A stretch of DNA of 55,775 nucleotides from NCBI GenBank assembly GCA_014896375.1, contig JADBKN010000064.1:1-55775 (forward strand), in the 5' to 3' direction. The DNA comes from Bacillota bacterium. GTDB lineage: Bacteria; Bacillota; Sulfobacillia; RBS10-35; Bu92. The notes under the pieces are model-generated. The model saw only the letters and a program-made list of their open reading frames with translations, searched no databases and was not told where the DNA came from. A program made the translations under genes and the position numbers. Positions 38,677 through 49,158 of this stretch are shown here, piece after piece. Numbering within the stretch: the stretch's first letter is position 1; every line of letters starts with the position of its first letter.

Positions 38677-39045
38677 ATGATTCAGGCGCAGACGCGCCTG
38701 GCCGTGGCCGACAACACCGGCGCCAAGGAGCTCATGGTGATCAAGGTGCTCGGCGGCTCCAAGCGGCGGTACGCGAACATCGGCGACGTCGTGGTGTGCT
38801 CGGTGAAGTCGGCCCAGCCGGGCGGCATGGTGAAGAAGGGCGATGTGGTCCGTGCGGTGATCGTGCGCTCCGTCAAGGGCGTGCGGCGGCCGGACGGGTC
38901 CTACATCAAGTTCGACGAGAACGCCGGCGTGGTGCTGCGCGACGACAAAGAACCGCGCGGCACGCGCATCTTCGGCCCGGTGGCGCGCGAGCTGCGGGAG
39001 AAGGAGTTCACGCGCATCATCTCGCTGGCGCCGGAAGTGCTCTAG
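38677..39045 (+). CDS. rplN: 50S ribosomal protein L14
   Basis: 122-aa L14 on the subunit interface. Motifs: [40 protein letters not shown] and [23 protein letters not shown] 38677 follows GGAGGGGGA. Confidence 0.98.
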   Translation: MIQAQTRLAVADNTGAKELMVIKVLGGSKRRYANIGDVVVCSVKSAQPGGMVKKGDVVRAVIVRSVKGVRRPDGSYIKFDENAGVVLRDDKEPRGTRIFGPVARELREKEFTRIISLAPEVL

Positions 39046-39060
39046 GGGAGGAGTGGACCC

Positions 39061-39429
39061 ATGGCGTTGCGCAAGATCGGCGCCGACCGCGGCCGCCGGC
39101 CGGTCGTGAAGATGACGGTGCGCAAGGGCGACACGGTCGTCGTCATCTCCGGCAAGGACCGCGGCAAGCGCGGCAAGGTGCTGCGCGTCCTGCCCCGCGA
39201 GGAGCGCGTCGTCGTCGAGGGCGTGAACATCGTCAAGAGGCACACCAAGCCGAACCCGCCCAAGGTGATGCAGGGCGGCATCATCGAGCAGGAGGCGCCC
39301 ATCCACCGCTCCAACGTGATGGTCGTCTGCCGCAGCTGCGGGGAGCCGACGCGCGTGGGCAAGGCGATCCTCGAGGACGGCACGCGCGCGCGCAAGTGCC
39401 GCAAGTGCGGCGAGATCCTGGACCGGTAG
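39061..39429 (+). CDS. rplX: 50S ribosomal protein L24 (with Cys pairs)
   Basis: 122-aa L24, an assembly initiator. It has the KOW motif [19 protein letters not shown] and a C-terminal part with two Cys pairs (CRSCG and CRKCG) that could bind zinc. It is followed by a 236-bp non-coding gap containing a striking repeat. Confidence 0.96.
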   Translation: MALRKIGADRGRRPVVKMTVRKGDTVVVISGKDRGKRGKVLRVLPREERVVVEGVNIVKRHTKPNPPKVMQGGIIEQEAPIHRSNVMVVCRSCGEPTRVGKAILEDGTRARKCRKCGEILDR

Positions 39430-39505
39430 TCGCGGGGCCGCGGCTGCCGGGCCGCAAACCGAGAGCGCGAAGGCGCGAGGCACCGGCATCCGCCCCGAGT
39501 GAGCC

Positions 39506-39582
39506 CGCCCCCGGCCTGGATGGACCGGGCGAAGCGAGCACTCACGGGGCGCAGCGAGCCCGGTCCATCCAGGCCGGGGGCG
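39506..39582. repeat. Perfect 25-bp inverted repeat between rplX and rplE
   Basis: Left arm 39506-39530 and right arm 39558-39582 are exact reverse complements over 25 bases, separated by 27 bases. The RNA would form a very stable hairpin inside an otherwise tightly packed r-protein operon. No T-run follows, so it is not a standard terminator. The loop is part of the direct repeat listed next. Confidence 0.93.
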
Positions 39583-39626
39583 CCTCACGGCGAAGCGAGC
39601 ACTCACGGGGCGCAGCGAGCCCGGTC
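39528..39626. repeat. 38-bp direct repeat between rplX and rplE
   Basis: Bases 39528-39565 and 39589-39626 are identical, offset by 61. Each copy holds two versions of GCGMAGCGAGC (M = A or C), 20 bases apart, so that 11-mer occurs four times (39529, 39549, 39590, 39610). The first copy spans the hairpin loop; the second lacks a matching arm. The rest of the 39430-39665 gap holds only the rplE ribosome-binding site (AGGAGG, 39652-39657). Confidence 0.9.
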
Positions 39627-39665
39627 GGAGGCCGCCTTCGGAACGCTCGGCAGGAGGATGTGGAG

Positions 39666-40205
39666 ATGTCGGAGCTTCAAGAGCGGTACCGCAACGTGGT
39701 GGTGCCGGAGCTGCAGAAAAAGTTTGGCTACAAGAACATCATGCAGGTGCCGCGCATCGTCAAGGTCACGCTCAACATGGGCGTGGGCGACGCGATCCAG
39801 AACCCGAAGCTTCTGGACGCCGCCGTCAACGAGCTGGCCGCTATCACGGGCCAGAAGCCGGTCGTGACGCGCGCGAAGAAGTCCATCGCGGCCTTCAAGC
39901 TGCGCGCCGGCATGCCGATCGGCGCGAAGGTGACGCTGCGCGGTCCGCGGATGTGGGACTTTCTTGAGAAGCTGTTCTTCATCGCCCTGCCGCGGGTGCG
40001 CGACTTCCACGGCATCTCGCCGGACAGCTTCGACGGCCGCGGCAACTACAGCCTCGGCCTCAAGGAACAGCTGATCTTTCCGGAGATCGATTACGACCGC
40101 GTGGAGAAGATCCGCGGCATGGACGTGACGATCGTCACGACCGCGAAGACGGACGAGGAGGCGCGCGAGCTCCTGCGGCTTCTCGGGGCGCCGTTCGCGG
40201 CGTAA
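39666..40205 (+). CDS. rplE: 50S ribosomal protein L5
   Basis: 179-aa 5S-rRNA-binding protein. It begins [20 protein letters not shown] and has [36 protein letters not shown] and the C-terminal [20 protein letters not shown]. The frame is open far upstream through rplX and the repeat, but ATG 39666, 8 nt after AGGAGG, is the expected start. Confidence 0.97.
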   Translation: MSELQERYRNVVVPELQKKFGYKNIMQVPRIVKVTLNMGVGDAIQNPKLLDAAVNELAAITGQKPVVTRAKKSIAAFKLRAGMPIGAKVTLRGPRMWDFLEKLFFIALPRVRDFHGISPDSFDGRGNYSLGLKEQLIFPEIDYDRVEKIRGMDVTIVTTAKTDEEARELLRLLGAPFAA

Positions 40206-40249
40206 GAACAATGCGGCCTGCGGGGTGGCAGGCCGGCGGGAGGGTTACC

Positions 40250-40435
40250 GTGGCGAGGAAAGCGTTGATCGAAAAGGCGAAGCGCCGCCCCAAGTTCCGC
40301 GTGCGGCAGCGCAACCGCTGCAAGCGCTGCGGCCGGCCGCGCGGGTACATCCGCCGGTTCGGCCTGTGCCGGCTCTGCTTCCGCGAGCTGGCGCATCAGG
40401 GCGTCCTGCCCGGCGTCAAGAAGGCCAGCTGGTAG
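40250..40435 (+). CDS. rpsN: 30S ribosomal protein S14, zinc type (S14Z)
   Basis: 61-aa short S14 with the zinc site CKRCGRP...CRLCFRELA, the C+ form usual in Bacillota and Actinobacteria. GTG 40250 gives [16 protein letters not shown] and is preceded by GGGAGGG; the frame extends to 40211 without a better start. Confidence 0.96.
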   Translation: MARKALIEKAKRRPKFRVRQRNRCKRCGRPRGYIRRFGLCRLCFRELAHQGVLPGVKKASW

Positions 40436-40450
40436 AAAGGAGGGGACGCC

Positions 40451-40846
40451 ATGAGCATGACCGATCCGATCGCGGACATGTTGACGCGCATCCGCAACGC
40501 CAACACGGTGCGGCGGGCGTCCGTCGACATCCCGGGCTCCAAGATCAAGCGCGCCATCGCGCAGATCCTCAAGGACGAGGGTTTCATCGAGGGCTACCAG
40601 TGGATCGACGACGGCAAGCAGGGCATCCTGCGCATCTTTCTCAAGTATGACGACCGCGAGCGGGTGATCACCGGCCTGCGCCGCATCTCCAAGCCCGGGC
40701 TGCGGGTGTACGTGGGACGCGACGAGATCCCGCGCGTGCTCGGCGGCCTCGGCATCGCCGTCCTCTCCACCTCCAAGGGGATCATGACGGACAAGCAGGC
40801 GCGCCGCGAAGGCCTGGGCGGCGAGGTCCTCTGCTACATCTGGTGA
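40451..40846 (+). CDS. rpsH: 30S ribosomal protein S8
   Basis: 131-aa S8. It starts [20 protein letters not shown] and has [13 protein letters not shown] and the C-terminal [20 protein letters not shown]. In E. coli S8 represses the spc operon at the rplE start, so the structure upstream of rplE here is of interest. ATG 40451 follows AAAGGAGG. Confidence 0.98.
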   Translation: MSMTDPIADMLTRIRNANTVRRASVDIPGSKIKRAIAQILKDEGFIEGYQWIDDGKQGILRIFLKYDDRERVITGLRRISKPGLRVYVGRDEIPRVLGGLGIAVLSTSKGIMTDKQARREGLGGEVLCYIW

Positions 40847-40862
40847 CGAGGAGGCACACGAC

Positions 40863-41399
40863 ATGTCGCGAGTAGGCAGGCAGCCGATCCCCGTGCCCCC
40901 CGGCGTCACCGTGAAGGTAGAGGGCCGGCGGGTCACCGTGAAGGGGCCGCAGGGCGAGCTTTCGCACGAGGTGCCGGAGCGCATCTCGGTGGTGCAGGAG
41001 GACGGCAAGCTCCTCGTGCGCCGCGAGGACGACGAGCGCACCACGCGCGCCCTGCACGGCCTGACGCGCTCGCTCCTGGCGAACATGGTGACCGGCGTGA
41101 CGAGCGGCTTCAGCAAGACCCTGGAGCTCGTGGGCACCGGCTACCGCGCCGCCAAGCAGGGGAACCGGCTGGTGCTGGCCGTCGGCTTCTCGCACCCGGT
41201 GGAGCTTGAGCCGCCGGCCGGCATCACCATCGACGTGCCGGCGCCGAACACGATCGTCGTCAAGGGCGCCGACAAGCAGGCGGTCGGCCAGGTGGCGGCC
41301 CGCATCCGCGAGGTCCGGCCGCCGGAACCGTACCTGGGCAAGGGCATCCGGTACCAGGGTGAGCGCGTCCGTCGCAAGGTCGGCAAGACCGGCAAATAA
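40863..41399 (+). CDS. rplF: 50S ribosomal protein L6
   Basis: 178-aa L6 near the sarcin-ricin loop. It begins [20 protein letters not shown], has [24 protein letters not shown] truncated here for brevity as [14 protein letters not shown], and ends with [21 protein letters not shown] 40863 follows GAGGAGG. Confidence 0.97.
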   Translation: MSRVGRQPIPVPPGVTVKVEGRRVTVKGPQGELSHEVPERISVVQEDGKLLVRREDDERTTRALHGLTRSLLANMVTGVTSGFSKTLELVGTGYRAAKQGNRLVLAVGFSHPVELEPPAGITIDVPAPNTIVVKGADKQAVGQVAARIREVRPPEPYLGKGIRYQGERVRRKVGKTGK

Positions 41400-41420
41400 T
41401 CGGTTCGGACGGTGAGTGGC

Positions 41421-41777
41421 ATGCAGAGTCGGGAAGCAGCGCGCCTCCGCCGCCATCGGCGGGTGCGCAAGCGGGTGCACGGCACGGAGGAGCGGCCGCG
41501 GCTGAACGTCTTCCGCTCCGGCAAGCACATCTACGCGCAGGTGATCGACGACGACCGCGGTCACACGCTGGCGGCCGCCTCGTCGCTGGAGCCTGAGCTG
41601 CGCGGCCGCGTGAAGGGGTCGACCGTCGACGGCGCGCGCGCCGTCGGCCGGCTGGTGGCGGAGCGGGCGCTGGCGGCGGGCATCCGCAAGGTCGTCTTCG
41701 ACCGCGGCGGCTACCTCTACCACGGCCGCGTGAAGGCGCTCGCGGACGCCGCGCGCGAGGCCGGCCTGGAGTTCTAG
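41421..41777 (+). CDS. rplR: 50S ribosomal protein L18
   Basis: 118-aa 5S-rRNA-binding L18. It has [32 protein letters not shown] and the C-terminal [23 protein letters not shown] 41421 fits the family N-terminus and has GGTGAG 4 nt upstream; an in-frame GTG at 41412 is possible. Confidence 0.95.
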   Translation: MQSREAARLRRHRRVRKRVHGTEERPRLNVFRSGKHIYAQVIDDDRGHTLAAASSLEPELRGRVKGSTVDGARAVGRLVAERALAAGIRKVVFDRGGYLYHGRVKALADAAREAGLEF

Positions 41778-41791
41778 AAAGGGGGGTGACG

Positions 41792-42298
<507 letters not shown>

Positions 42299-42314
42299 GA
42301 AGGGAGTGGGCCGC

Positions 42315-42761
42315 ATGGCGACAGGTCTGCACAACTTGGGCGACGGCCTCGCCCACAAGCGCCGCAAGCGCGTGGGGCGCGGCATCGGCTCCGGCCACGG
42401 CAAGACGTCCGGCCGCGGGCACAAGGGCCAGCTGGCCCGGTCCGGGGGCGGCAAGGGGCCCGGCTTCGAAGGCGGCCAGACGCCGCTCGTCGGGCGCGTG
42501 CCGATCCGCGGCTTCAACAACAAGCGCTTCGCGCTGAAGTTCGCGTGCGTGAACGTGCGCGACCTGAACCGCTTCGCCCCGGGGAGCACCGTGACCCCCG
42601 AGGACCTGAAGCAGGCCGGCATCTTGAAGAAGCTGGGAGACGGCGTGAAGGTCCTGGGCGAGGGCGAGCTCGACCGTCCCCTGACCGTCCGGGCCCACCG
42701 CTTCTCGAAGGCGGCGCTGGAGAAGATTCAGGCGGCCGGCGGCAAGGCCGAGGTGATCTGA
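42315..42761 (+). CDS. rplO: 50S ribosomal protein L15
   Basis: 148-aa L15. The glycine-rich [20 protein letters not shown] and [18 protein letters not shown] are typical. ATG 42315 is chosen about 9 nt after GAAGGGA; GTG 42306 is in frame but too close. Only 16 nt separate it from rpsE. Confidence 0.96.
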   Translation: MATGLHNLGDGLAHKRRKRVGRGIGSGHGKTSGRGHKGQLARSGGGKGPGFEGGQTPLVGRVPIRGFNNKRFALKFACVNVRDLNRFAPGSTVTPEDLKQAGILKKLGDGVKVLGEGELDRPLTVRAHRFSKAALEKIQAAGGKAEVI

Positions 42762-42762
42762 C

Positions 42763-44043
42763 GTGGCCGTCGCGATGCTGGGCGCGGTGCGGCACGCTTT
42801 CAAGCTGGAGGACCTGCGCCGGCGGATCCTCTTCACCTTCGCCATGTTCCTGGTCTACCGGCTGGGCGTGCACATCCCCGTCCCGGGGCTGAACCCGAGG
42901 GTGATCGAGGACCTCATCAAGAGCGGCACCATCTTCGGGCTGCTCGACATCTTTTCGGGCGGGGCGCTGCGCTACTTCAGCATCTTCGCCATGAGCATCA
43001 CGCCCTACATCAACGCGTCGATCATCATGCAGCTCCTCACCATCGTGGTCCCGAAGATCGAGCAGTGGGCCAAGGAGGGCGAGGAGGGGCGCAAGAAGAT
43101 CACGCAGTGGACGCGCTACGGGACCGTGATCCTCGGCCTCATCCAGGCGGTGGGCATGACCTTCTTCATCGAGCGCAACCGTCCGGACGCTGTGCTGCAT
43201 CCGGGTTTCTGGAGCGATTTCGTCATCGTCGTCTCCCTGACGGCCGGGACGACGTTCTTGATGTGGATCGGCGAGCAGATCACCGAGCACGGCATCGGCA
43301 ACGGCATCAGCCTCTTGATCTTCGCGGGCATCGTCTCGCGCCTGCCGGCCGGCTTCGGCACGATGCTGCAGTACCTGCAGGGCGGCGTGATCAATGTCGT
43401 CAACGTGGGGATCCTCGCCGTCATCGGCGTGCTCGTCATCGCCGGCGTGGTCGTGGTCCAGCAGGGGCAGCGGCGCATTCCCGTGCAGTACGCGAAGCGC
43501 GTGGTGGGGCGGCGCATGTACGGCGGGCGCAGCACCCACATCCCCATCCGCGTGAACACGGCGGGCGTGATCCCGGTCATCTTCGCGGCCAGCCTCCTGG
43601 CGCTGCCGCAGACGATCGGCCAGTTCCTGCCGTACCACTGGGTGCAGTCGGCCATGGCCTTCTTCCGCTTCGGCGGGTTCTGGTACGAGTTCGTGTACTT
43701 CTGGCTGATCGTCGCCTTCACGTTCTTCTACACGGCCATCGTCTTCAACCCGATGGACGTGAGCGACAACATCCGGAAGTACGGCGGTTTCATCCCGGGC
43801 ATCCGGCCCGGCCGGCCGACGGCCGAGTACCTGCAGAAGGTGCTCTTGCGCATCACGCTGCTCGGCGCCGTGTTCCTGGGTCTGGTGGCCGTGCTGCCGC
43901 CCATCGTGGGCGCCGCCACGGGCATCCCCAACATCTATTTCGGCGGCACGGCGCTCTTGATCGTCGTCGGCGTGGCGCTGGAGACGATGATGCAGATCGA
44001 ATCGCAGCTCCTGATGCGCCAGTATCAGGGGTTCCTGAAGTAG
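42763..44043 (+). CDS. secY: Preprotein translocase subunit SecY
   Basis: 426-aa channel of the Sec translocon with about ten membrane segments. Recognisable parts: [14 protein letters not shown], the plug region [20 protein letters not shown], and the cytoplasmic loop [19 protein letters not shown] that contacts ribosomes and SecA. GTG 42763 is 1 nt after rplO and has GAGGTGAT upstream; ATG 42775 is an alternative. Confidence 0.97.
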   Translation: MAVAMLGAVRHAFKLEDLRRRILFTFAMFLVYRLGVHIPVPGLNPRVIEDLIKSGTIFGLLDIFSGGALRYFSIFAMSITPYINASIIMQLLTIVVPKIEQWAKEGEEGRKKITQWTRYGTVILGLIQAVGMTFFIERNRPDAVLHPGFWSDFVIVVSLTAGTTFLMWIGEQITEHGIGNGISLLIFAGIVSRLPAGFGTMLQYLQGGVINVVNVGILAVIGVLVIAGVVVVQQGQRRIPVQYAKRVVGRRMYGGRSTHIPIRVNTAGVIPVIFAASLLALPQTIGQFLPYHWVQSAMAFFRFGGFWYEFVYFWLIVAFTFFYTAIVFNPMDVSDNIRKYGGFIPGIRPGRPTAEYLQKVLLRITLLGAVFLGLVAVLPPIVGAATGIPNIYFGGTALLIVVGVALETMMQIESQLLMRQYQGFLK

Positions 44044-44051
44044 GTGAGCCA

Positions 44052-44693
44052 GTGAGGATTGTGCTCATGGGTCCGCCCGGCGCGGGAAAGGGCACGCAGG
44101 CGGCGCGGCTGGCCGCGCGCGCCGGCGTGCCGCACATCTCCACGGGCGACATGTTCCGCCAGGCGGTGCGCGAGGGCACGCCGCTGGGTCTTGAGGCGAA
44201 GGGCTACATGGACCGCGGTGCCCTCGTGCCGGACGAGGTGACGATCGGCATCGTGCGCGAGCGCCTGCGGCAGGAGGATGCGGCGCGGGGCTTCGTCTTC
44301 GACGGCTTCCCGCGCACGACGGTCCAGGCGGAGGCGCTCGACCGCATCCTGGCGGAGCTGGAGCGGCCGCTGGAGGCCGCCGTGGAGCTCGTCGTGCCGG
44401 ATGCGGAGATCGTGCGGCGGCTGGCGGGGCGGCGCGTCTGCCCGCAGTGCGGCGCCACCTACCACGTGGAGTTCCAGCCGCCGGCGCGTCCGGGCGTCTG
44501 CGACCGCTGCGGCGCCGAACTCGCCCAGCGGCCGGACGACCGCGAGGAGACGGTGCGGGAGCGCCTGGCCGTCTACCGCCGGCAGACGGCGCCGCTTGTG
44601 GACTACTACCGCGCGGCGGGCATCCTCGTCCAGGTCGACGGCACGGGCGCGGTCGACGCCGTCACGGCGTCCGTTCTGGAGGCGTTGCGGTGA
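44052..44693 (+). CDS. adk: Adenylate kinase (zinc-lid form)
   Basis: 213-aa enzyme interconverting ATP+AMP and 2 ADP. It has the P-loop [15 protein letters not shown] (from residue 7), [17 protein letters not shown] and a long LID domain with CPQCG and CDRCG, the zinc-binding form of Gram-positive bacteria. GTG 44052 is chosen because the P-loop must sit near the N-terminus and AGGTGA precedes it; the open frame upstream belongs to no gene. Confidence 0.97.
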   Translation: MRIVLMGPPGAGKGTQAARLAARAGVPHISTGDMFRQAVREGTPLGLEAKGYMDRGALVPDEVTIGIVRERLRQEDAARGFVFDGFPRTTVQAEALDRILAELERPLEAAVELVVPDAEIVRRLAGRRVCPQCGATYHVEFQPPARPGVCDRCGAELAQRPDDREETVRERLAVYRRQTAPLVDYYRAAGILVQVDGTGAVDAVTASVLEALR

Positions 44694-45439
44694 TCATTCT
44701 GAAGTCCAGCCGGGAACTGGAGAAGTTGCGGGCCGCCGGCCGGCTCGTGGCGCGCACGCTGGAAGAGCTGCGGCGCCACATCCGGCCGGGCGTCACGACA
44801 GCCGAGCTCGACCGCATCGCGGAGGAGTTCATCGTGCGGCACGGCGGCCGGCCGACGTTCAAGGGCTACCGCGGCTTCCCGGCGGCCATCTGCGCCTCGC
44901 CGAACGACGTCGTGGTGCATGGCATCCCCGGGGACGTCGTTCTCCAGGAGGGCGACATCTTCAGCGTGGACGTCGGCGTGACGCTCGACGGCTTCATCGG
45001 CGACACCGCCTGGACGTACCCGGTGGGCGAGATCGACGACGAGGCGGCGCGCCTTCTTGAGGTGGCGCGGAAGAGCCTTGAGGCCGGCATCGCCGCCGCG
45101 CAGCCGGGCGGGTACGTCTCGGACATCGGCGCGGCCGTGCAGGCCGTCGTGGAGGCGGCCGGTTTCTCCGTGGTGCGGGAGTACACCGGCCACGGCGTGG
45201 GGCGGGAGATGCACGAGGACCCGCCGGTGCCCAACTACGGCCCGCCCGGCCGCGGGCCGCGGCTGAAGCCCGGCATGGTGCTGGCCATCGAGCCGATGGT
45301 CAACGCCGGGACGTGGAAGACCAAGACCGATGCCGACGGCTGGACGGTGCGCACCGCAGACGGGTCGCTCTCGGCCCACTTCGAGCACACGGTGGCCGTC
45401 ACCGACGACGGGCCCGAGATTCTGACGGTGGTGGACTGA
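44690..45439 (+). CDS. map: Methionine aminopeptidase, type I
   Basis: 249-aa metalloprotease removing the initiator Met. The metal ligands are in [16 protein letters not shown] (two Asp), [12 protein letters not shown] (His), LAIEPMVN (Glu) and HFEHTVAV (Glu). GTG 44690 overlaps the adk stop and has TCTGGAGG upstream. secY-adk-map is the standard Bacillota order. Confidence 0.97.
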   Translation: MIILKSSRELEKLRAAGRLVARTLEELRRHIRPGVTTAELDRIAEEFIVRHGGRPTFKGYRGFPAAICASPNDVVVHGIPGDVVLQEGDIFSVDVGVTLDGFIGDTAWTYPVGEIDDEAARLLEVARKSLEAGIAAAQPGGYVSDIGAAVQAVVEAAGFSVVREYTGHGVGREMHEDPPVPNYGPPGRGPRLKPGMVLAIEPMVNAGTWKTKTDADGWTVRTADGSLSAHFEHTVAVTDDGPEILTVVD

Positions 45440-45440
45440 C

Positions 45441-45782
45441 GTGACGACGAAGCGGGCGGCGGAGGGCGCGACGGAGATCCGGCCGGGGGCCATCGTACGC
45501 TCCACGGCCGGGCGCGACACAGGCCGGGTGTACGCCGTCATCGGGCTCGAGGGCGAGCGCTTCGCGCTGGTGGCCGACGGCGCGGCGCGCCCGGTGAAGC
45601 GGCCGAAACGGAAGAATCTGCGCCACCTGGAGATTCTGCGCGCGGAGGCGGCCCCCCTGGCCGAGGTTCTCCAGGAGGGTCGCAGCCCGACCGACGCTCA
45701 GGTGCGGTCGGCGCTGGCGGAATGGGCCGGGCCGGCCGGCGAGAGGGAGGGAGGTGCCGAAACGGATGGCTCACAAGGATAA
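45441..45782 (+). CDS. KOW-domain RNA-binding protein (L14e-like)
   Basis: 113-aa protein with an N-terminal KOW/SH3-like domain ([35 protein letters not shown]). Similar small proteins related to archaeal/eukaryotic L14e sit between map and infA in many Bacillota; their role is unproven. GTG 45441 is 1 nt after the map stop. Its last 17 bases overlap the infA start region. Confidence 0.85.
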   Translation: MTTKRAAEGATEIRPGAIVRSTAGRDTGRVYAVIGLEGERFALVADGAARPVKRPKRKNLRHLEILRAEAAPLAEVLQEGRSPTDAQVRSALAEWAGPAGEREGGAETDGSQG

Positions 45783-45993
45783 GGACACCATCGAGGTGCA
45801 GGGGACTGTCATCGAGCCGTTGCCGAACGGCATGTTCCGCGTGGAGCTGGAGAACGGGCACCGCGTGCTGGCGCACGTGTCCGGAAAGATTCGCATGAAT
45901 TTTATCCGCATCCTGGCGGGCGACCGCGTTACAGTAGAGCTGTCGCCCTACGACCTGACGCGCGGCCGCATCACCTACCGGCACCGCAGCTGA
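45766..45993 (+). CDS. infA: Translation initiation factor IF-1
   Basis: 75-aa OB-fold factor binding the 30S A site. It has [33 protein letters not shown] and [18 protein letters not shown] 45766 fits the family; GTG 45754 would add four residues and is also served by the GGGAGGGAGG upstream. Confidence 0.96.
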   Translation: MAHKDKDTIEVQGTVIEPLPNGMFRVELENGHRVLAHVSGKIRMNFIRILAGDRVTVELSPYDLTRGRITYRHRS

Positions 45994-46012
45994 TGCGATG
46001 GGAGGCGCCATC

Positions 46013-46126
46013 ATGAAGGTCCGGCCTTCGGTCAAGAAGATCTGCGAGAAGTGCAAAGTGATCAAGCGCCATGGCAAGGTCATGGTGATCTGCGAGAACC
46101 CGAAGCACAAGCAGGTTCAGGGCTGA
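46013..46126 (+). CDS. rpmJ: 50S ribosomal protein L36 (zinc-binding form)
   Basis: 37-aa protein beginning [20 protein letters not shown] and continuing [14 protein letters not shown]. Cys11, Cys14, Cys27 and His32 form the zinc site, so this is the C+ form. ATG 46013 follows GGGAGGCG at good distance. It lies between infA and rpsM as usual. Confidence 0.96.
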   Translation: MKVRPSVKKICEKCKVIKRHGKVMVICENPKHKQVQG

Positions 46127-46148
46127 ACGAGGAGGCGGGGTGAAGAGC

Positions 46149-46520
46149 ATGGCACGCATCGCTGGAGTCGACCTGCCGCGCGACAAGCGCATCGAGGCGG
46201 CGCTGCCGTACATCTACGGCATCGGCTGGTCCCGTTCGCGCGAGATCCTGCGCCGCACGGGCATCCACCCGGACACGCGCGTGCGCGACCTCACGGAGGA
46301 AGAGGTCGCCAAGCTGCGGGAGGTCATCGACCGGGACTACAAGGTGGAGGGCGACCTGCGCGCCGAGGTGCAGCGCAACATCAAGCGCCTCATCGACATC
46401 GGCTGCTACCGCGGCCTGCGCCACCGGCGGGGGTTGCCCGTGCGCGGCCAGCGGACGAAGACGAACGCGCGCACGCGCAAGGGCCCGCGCCGCACGGTGG
46501 GCGCGAAGCGCAAGAAGTGA
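46149..46520 (+). CDS. rpsM: 30S ribosomal protein S13
   Basis: 123-aa S13 in the 30S head. It starts [16 protein letters not shown], has [19 protein letters not shown] and the C-terminal [19 protein letters not shown]. The conserved N-terminus supports ATG 46149, but AGGAGG is 13 nt away; the in-frame GTG 46140 is better spaced and would add three residues. Confidence 0.96.
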   Translation: MARIAGVDLPRDKRIEAALPYIYGIGWSRSREILRRTGIHPDTRVRDLTEEEVAKLREVIDRDYKVEGDLRAEVQRNIKRLIDIGCYRGLRHRRGLPVRGQRTKTNARTRKGPRRTVGAKRKK

Positions 46521-46540
46521 CGCGCCCTCGCCGCTTTATG

Positions 46541-46570
46541 CTGGCAATTTCCGTGAGCTTCGCATAAAAT
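46541..46570 (+). promoter_or_regulatory. Possible promoter and leader upstream of rpsK
   Basis: The gap 46521-46740 (220 bp) contains the AT-rich stretch CGCATAAAATAG, giving TAAAAT (46565-46570) with CTGGCA (46541-46546) 18 bp upstream. The following 170 nt include GC-rich inverted repeats (for example GGCCG / CGGCC near 46579-46594). It may be a separate promoter and regulatory leader for rpsK-rpsD-rpoA-rplQ. Confidence 0.45.
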
Positions 46571-46740
46571 AGCTTTATGGCCGTCTTGGGCGGCCCCTTT
46601 GCTGCGCTCAAGGTCCAGTGGGGCGTCGCGTTTCTCCGCGGCTGCCGCGGCTCCCCACCGCCCGGGCGCGGCCTTTGGACTTCAAGCACGACACACCGGG
46701 CGCGGCGGAGGCCGCGCCGACCTGGAGGGGTATCGAGCGA

Positions 46741-47133
46741 ATGGCAAAGCCGCGCGGGACCCGGGCACGTAAGCGCGAGCGCCGACACATCGACCGCGGC
46801 ATCGCGCACATCCGGTCCACGTTCAACAACACCATCGTGACGATCACCGACCCGGCCGGCAACACGATCTCGTGGGGCACCGCCGGCACGCAGGGTTTCA
46901 AGGGCTCCAAGAAGGGGACGCCCTTCGCCGCGCAGCTGGCGGCGGAGCGCGCCGCGCGCGCCGCGATGGACGCCGGCATGCGCGAGGTCGAGGTCTACGT
47001 GAAGGGCCCCGGCGCCGGGCGCGAGGCCGCCATCCGCGCGCTGCAGGCCGCGGGGCTCGAAGTGAGCGTCATCAAGGATGTCACACCGATTCCACACAAC
47101 GGCTGCCGCCCGCCCAAGCGGCGCCGCGTCTAG
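46741..47133 (+). CDS. rpsK: 30S ribosomal protein S11
   Basis: 130-aa S11 on the platform near the E site. Motifs: [36 protein letters not shown] and the C-terminal [21 protein letters not shown] 46741 follows GGAGGGG; the frame is open upstream across the non-coding gap. Confidence 0.97.
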   Translation: MAKPRGTRARKRERRHIDRGIAHIRSTFNNTIVTITDPAGNTISWGTAGTQGFKGSKKGTPFAAQLAAERAARAAMDAGMREVEVYVKGPGAGREAAIRALQAAGLEVSVIKDVTPIPHNGCRPPKRRRV

Positions 47134-47145
47134 GGGGGTGAGCCC

Positions 47146-47772
47146 ATGGCACGCTACACCGGGCCGGTCTGCCGCCTGTGCCGGCGCGAAGGACAGAAGC
47201 TGTTCCTGAAGGGCCAGCGTTGCTACACGCCCAAGTGCCCGATCGAGAAGAAGGCCGTTCCGCCGGGGCAGCACGGCCTCGTCCGCCGCAAGCTCTCGGA
47301 CTACGGCCTGCACCTGCGGGAGAAGCAGAAGGCGCGCCGCTTCTACGGCGTGCTGGAGCGCCAGTTCCGCAACTACGTCGAGCGCGCGGAGCGCGCGCGC
47401 GGCGTCACGGGCGAGCGCCTGCTGCAGATCCTCGAGTCCCGGCTCGACAACGTCGTCTACCGTCTGGGCTTCGCCCTCTCGCGCCGCCACGCGCGCCAGC
47501 TGGTGCTGCACGGCCACTTCAACGTCAACGGCCGCAAGGTCAACATCCCTTCGTACCTGGTGCGGCCCGGCGACGTCATCGAGGTGCGGGAGCGCAGCCG
47601 CAGCATGCCGTTCTTCAAGGACGTGATGCAGGGCGCGGTGGACGCCACCGTGCCGGAGTGGCTGTCCGCGAACCGCGAGCAGCTGCGCGGCGAGGTGCTG
47701 CGCCTGCCCCTGCGCGAGGAGATCGACGCGCCCGTGCAGGAGAGCCTCATCGTCGAGCACTACTCGCGTTAA
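47146..47772 (+). CDS. rpsD: 30S ribosomal protein S4 (zinc-finger form)
   Basis: 208-aa primary 16S-binding protein and frequent translational regulator. The N-terminus has a C4-type zinc site (CRLCRREG...CYTPKC) and the S4 RNA-binding domain is [20 protein letters not shown] with [14 protein letters not shown]. It sits in the alpha cluster, whereas in Bacillus rpsD is elsewhere. Confidence 0.97.
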   Translation: MARYTGPVCRLCRREGQKLFLKGQRCYTPKCPIEKKAVPPGQHGLVRRKLSDYGLHLREKQKARRFYGVLERQFRNYVERAERARGVTGERLLQILESRLDNVVYRLGFALSRRHARQLVLHGHFNVNGRKVNIPSYLVRPGDVIEVRERSRSMPFFKDVMQGAVDATVPEWLSANREQLRGEVLRLPLREEIDAPVQESLIVEHYSR

Positions 47773-47823
47773 GCCGCGTCCTCCGCGAGGTTGCCAAAGA
47801 GTTGCGCCCAGGGGGGAAGTCAT

Positions 47824-48777
47824 GTGGCGACTGTCGAGATGGAACGCCCCAGCATCGAGTGTGTGGAGAAGTCCCCTGACGACCGCTACGGCCGTTTCGT
47901 GGTGGAGCCGCTGGAGCGCGGCTACGGGACCACGTTGGGCAATTCCCTGCGCCGCATCCTCCTGTCCTCGCTGCCGGGCGCCGCGGTGACGTCGGTGAAG
48001 ATCGACGGGGTCCTGCACGAGTTCTCGAGCATCCCGGGCGTCCTGGAGGACGTGACGGACATCATCCTCAACCTCAAGGGCCTGGCGATCAAGATGCACG
48101 GCGACGGTCCGCAGGTCGTGCGCATCGAGGCGGAGGGCGAGGGCGAGGTCACGGCCGGGGACATCCAGACGGGGCCGGACGTGGAGATCGTCAACCCCGA
48201 CCACCACATCGCCACGCTGGACAAGAACGGGCGCCTGGCCATGGAGATGACGGTGGAGCGCGGGCGCGGCTACGTGCCGGCGGACCGCAACAAGCGGCCC
48301 GACCAGCCGATCGGCGTGATCCCGATCGACTCCATCTTCTCGCCGATCCGCCGCGTGAACTACCAGGTGACGGACACGCGCGTGGGCCAGGTGACGAACT
48401 ACGACCGGCTCACGCTGGACGTCTGGACGAACGGCACCATCGCCCCGGAAGAGGCGGTGAGCTACGCCGCGAAGATCCTGGCGGAGCACCTGAACCTCTT
48501 CATCGGCCTCACCGACAAGGTGGGCGAGGTCGAGATCATGGTGGAGAAGGAAGGCGACGAGCGCGACCGCCTGCTGAGCCAGAGCATCGACGAGCTCGAG
48601 CTCTCCGTGCGCTCCTACAACTGCCTGAAGCGGGCGGGCATCAACACGATCGGCGAGCTCGTCGCCAAGACGCCCGAGGACATGATGAAGGTGCGCAACC
48701 TCGGGAAGAAGTCACTTGAGGAAGTGCAGGAGAAGCTTGCCGCGCTCGGCCTGAGCCTGCGGCAGAGCGAAGACTAG
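47824..48777 (+). CDS. rpoA: DNA-directed RNA polymerase subunit alpha
   Basis: 317-aa subunit. The N-terminal assembly domain includes [20 protein letters not shown] and [17 protein letters not shown]; the C-terminal domain, contacting UP elements and activators, has [16 protein letters not shown] and [20 protein letters not shown] 47824 is preceded by AGGGGGGAAG. An upstream in-frame ATG (47791) lacks a site. Confidence 0.97.
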   Translation: MATVEMERPSIECVEKSPDDRYGRFVVEPLERGYGTTLGNSLRRILLSSLPGAAVTSVKIDGVLHEFSSIPGVLEDVTDIILNLKGLAIKMHGDGPQVVRIEAEGEGEVTAGDIQTGPDVEIVNPDHHIATLDKNGRLAMEMTVERGRGYVPADRNKRPDQPIGVIPIDSIFSPIRRVNYQVTDTRVGQVTNYDRLTLDVWTNGTIAPEEAVSYAAKILAEHLNLFIGLTDKVGEVEIMVEKEGDERDRLLSQSIDELELSVRSYNCLKRAGINTIGELVAKTPEDMMKVRNLGKKSLEEVQEKLAALGLSLRQSED

Positions 48778-48818
48778 ACGCGCGTTCGAGCCGCGCGCAA
48801 GCGGAGGAGGGACAACCG

Positions 48819-49157
48819 ATGCCCTACGCCAAACTCGGCCGTCCGAAGGACGCGCGCCGCGCCTTGTTCCGCAGCCTTGTCACCTCCCTCCTGGACAAGG
48901 AAGCGATCATCACGACGGAGGCCAAGGCCAGCGAGGTCCACGCGATTGCCGAGAAGCTGATCACGAAGGCCAAGCGCGGCGACCTGCACGCGCGCCGCCA
49001 GGCGGCCGCGTTCCTCCTGGACGAGGACGTGCTGAAGAAGCTCTTCGATGTCATCGCGCCGCGGTACAAGGACCGGCCGGGCGGCTACACGCGCATCACG
49101 AAGCTGGGACCGCGCCGCGGGGACGCCGCGCCGATGGTCCGTCTTGAGCTCATCTGA
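48819..49157 (+). CDS. rplQ: 50S ribosomal protein L17
   Basis: 112-aa L17 at the tunnel exit. It begins [20 protein letters not shown] (compact variant of the usual LGRTSSHR start) and has [20 protein letters not shown] and [19 protein letters not shown]. It closes the alpha cluster; ecfA1 starts 1 nt after its stop. Confidence 0.96.
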   Translation: MPYAKLGRPKDARRALFRSLVTSLLDKEAIITTEAKASEVHAIAEKLITKAKRGDLHARRQAAAFLLDEDVLKKLFDVIAPRYKDRPGGYTRITKLGPRRGDAAPMVRLELI

Positions 49158-49158
49158 G

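Noticed and set aside
39506-39626. CRISPR array
   Set aside because: Only two direct repeats with one 23-bp gap, an inverted repeat through one of them, and no cas genes; not a CRISPR.
38796-40205. Continuous frame from inside rplN through rplX and the repeat into rplE (469 codons)
   Set aside because: Only the part from 39666 matches L5; the upstream part is an out-of-frame shadow of rplN and rplX and of non-coding DNA.
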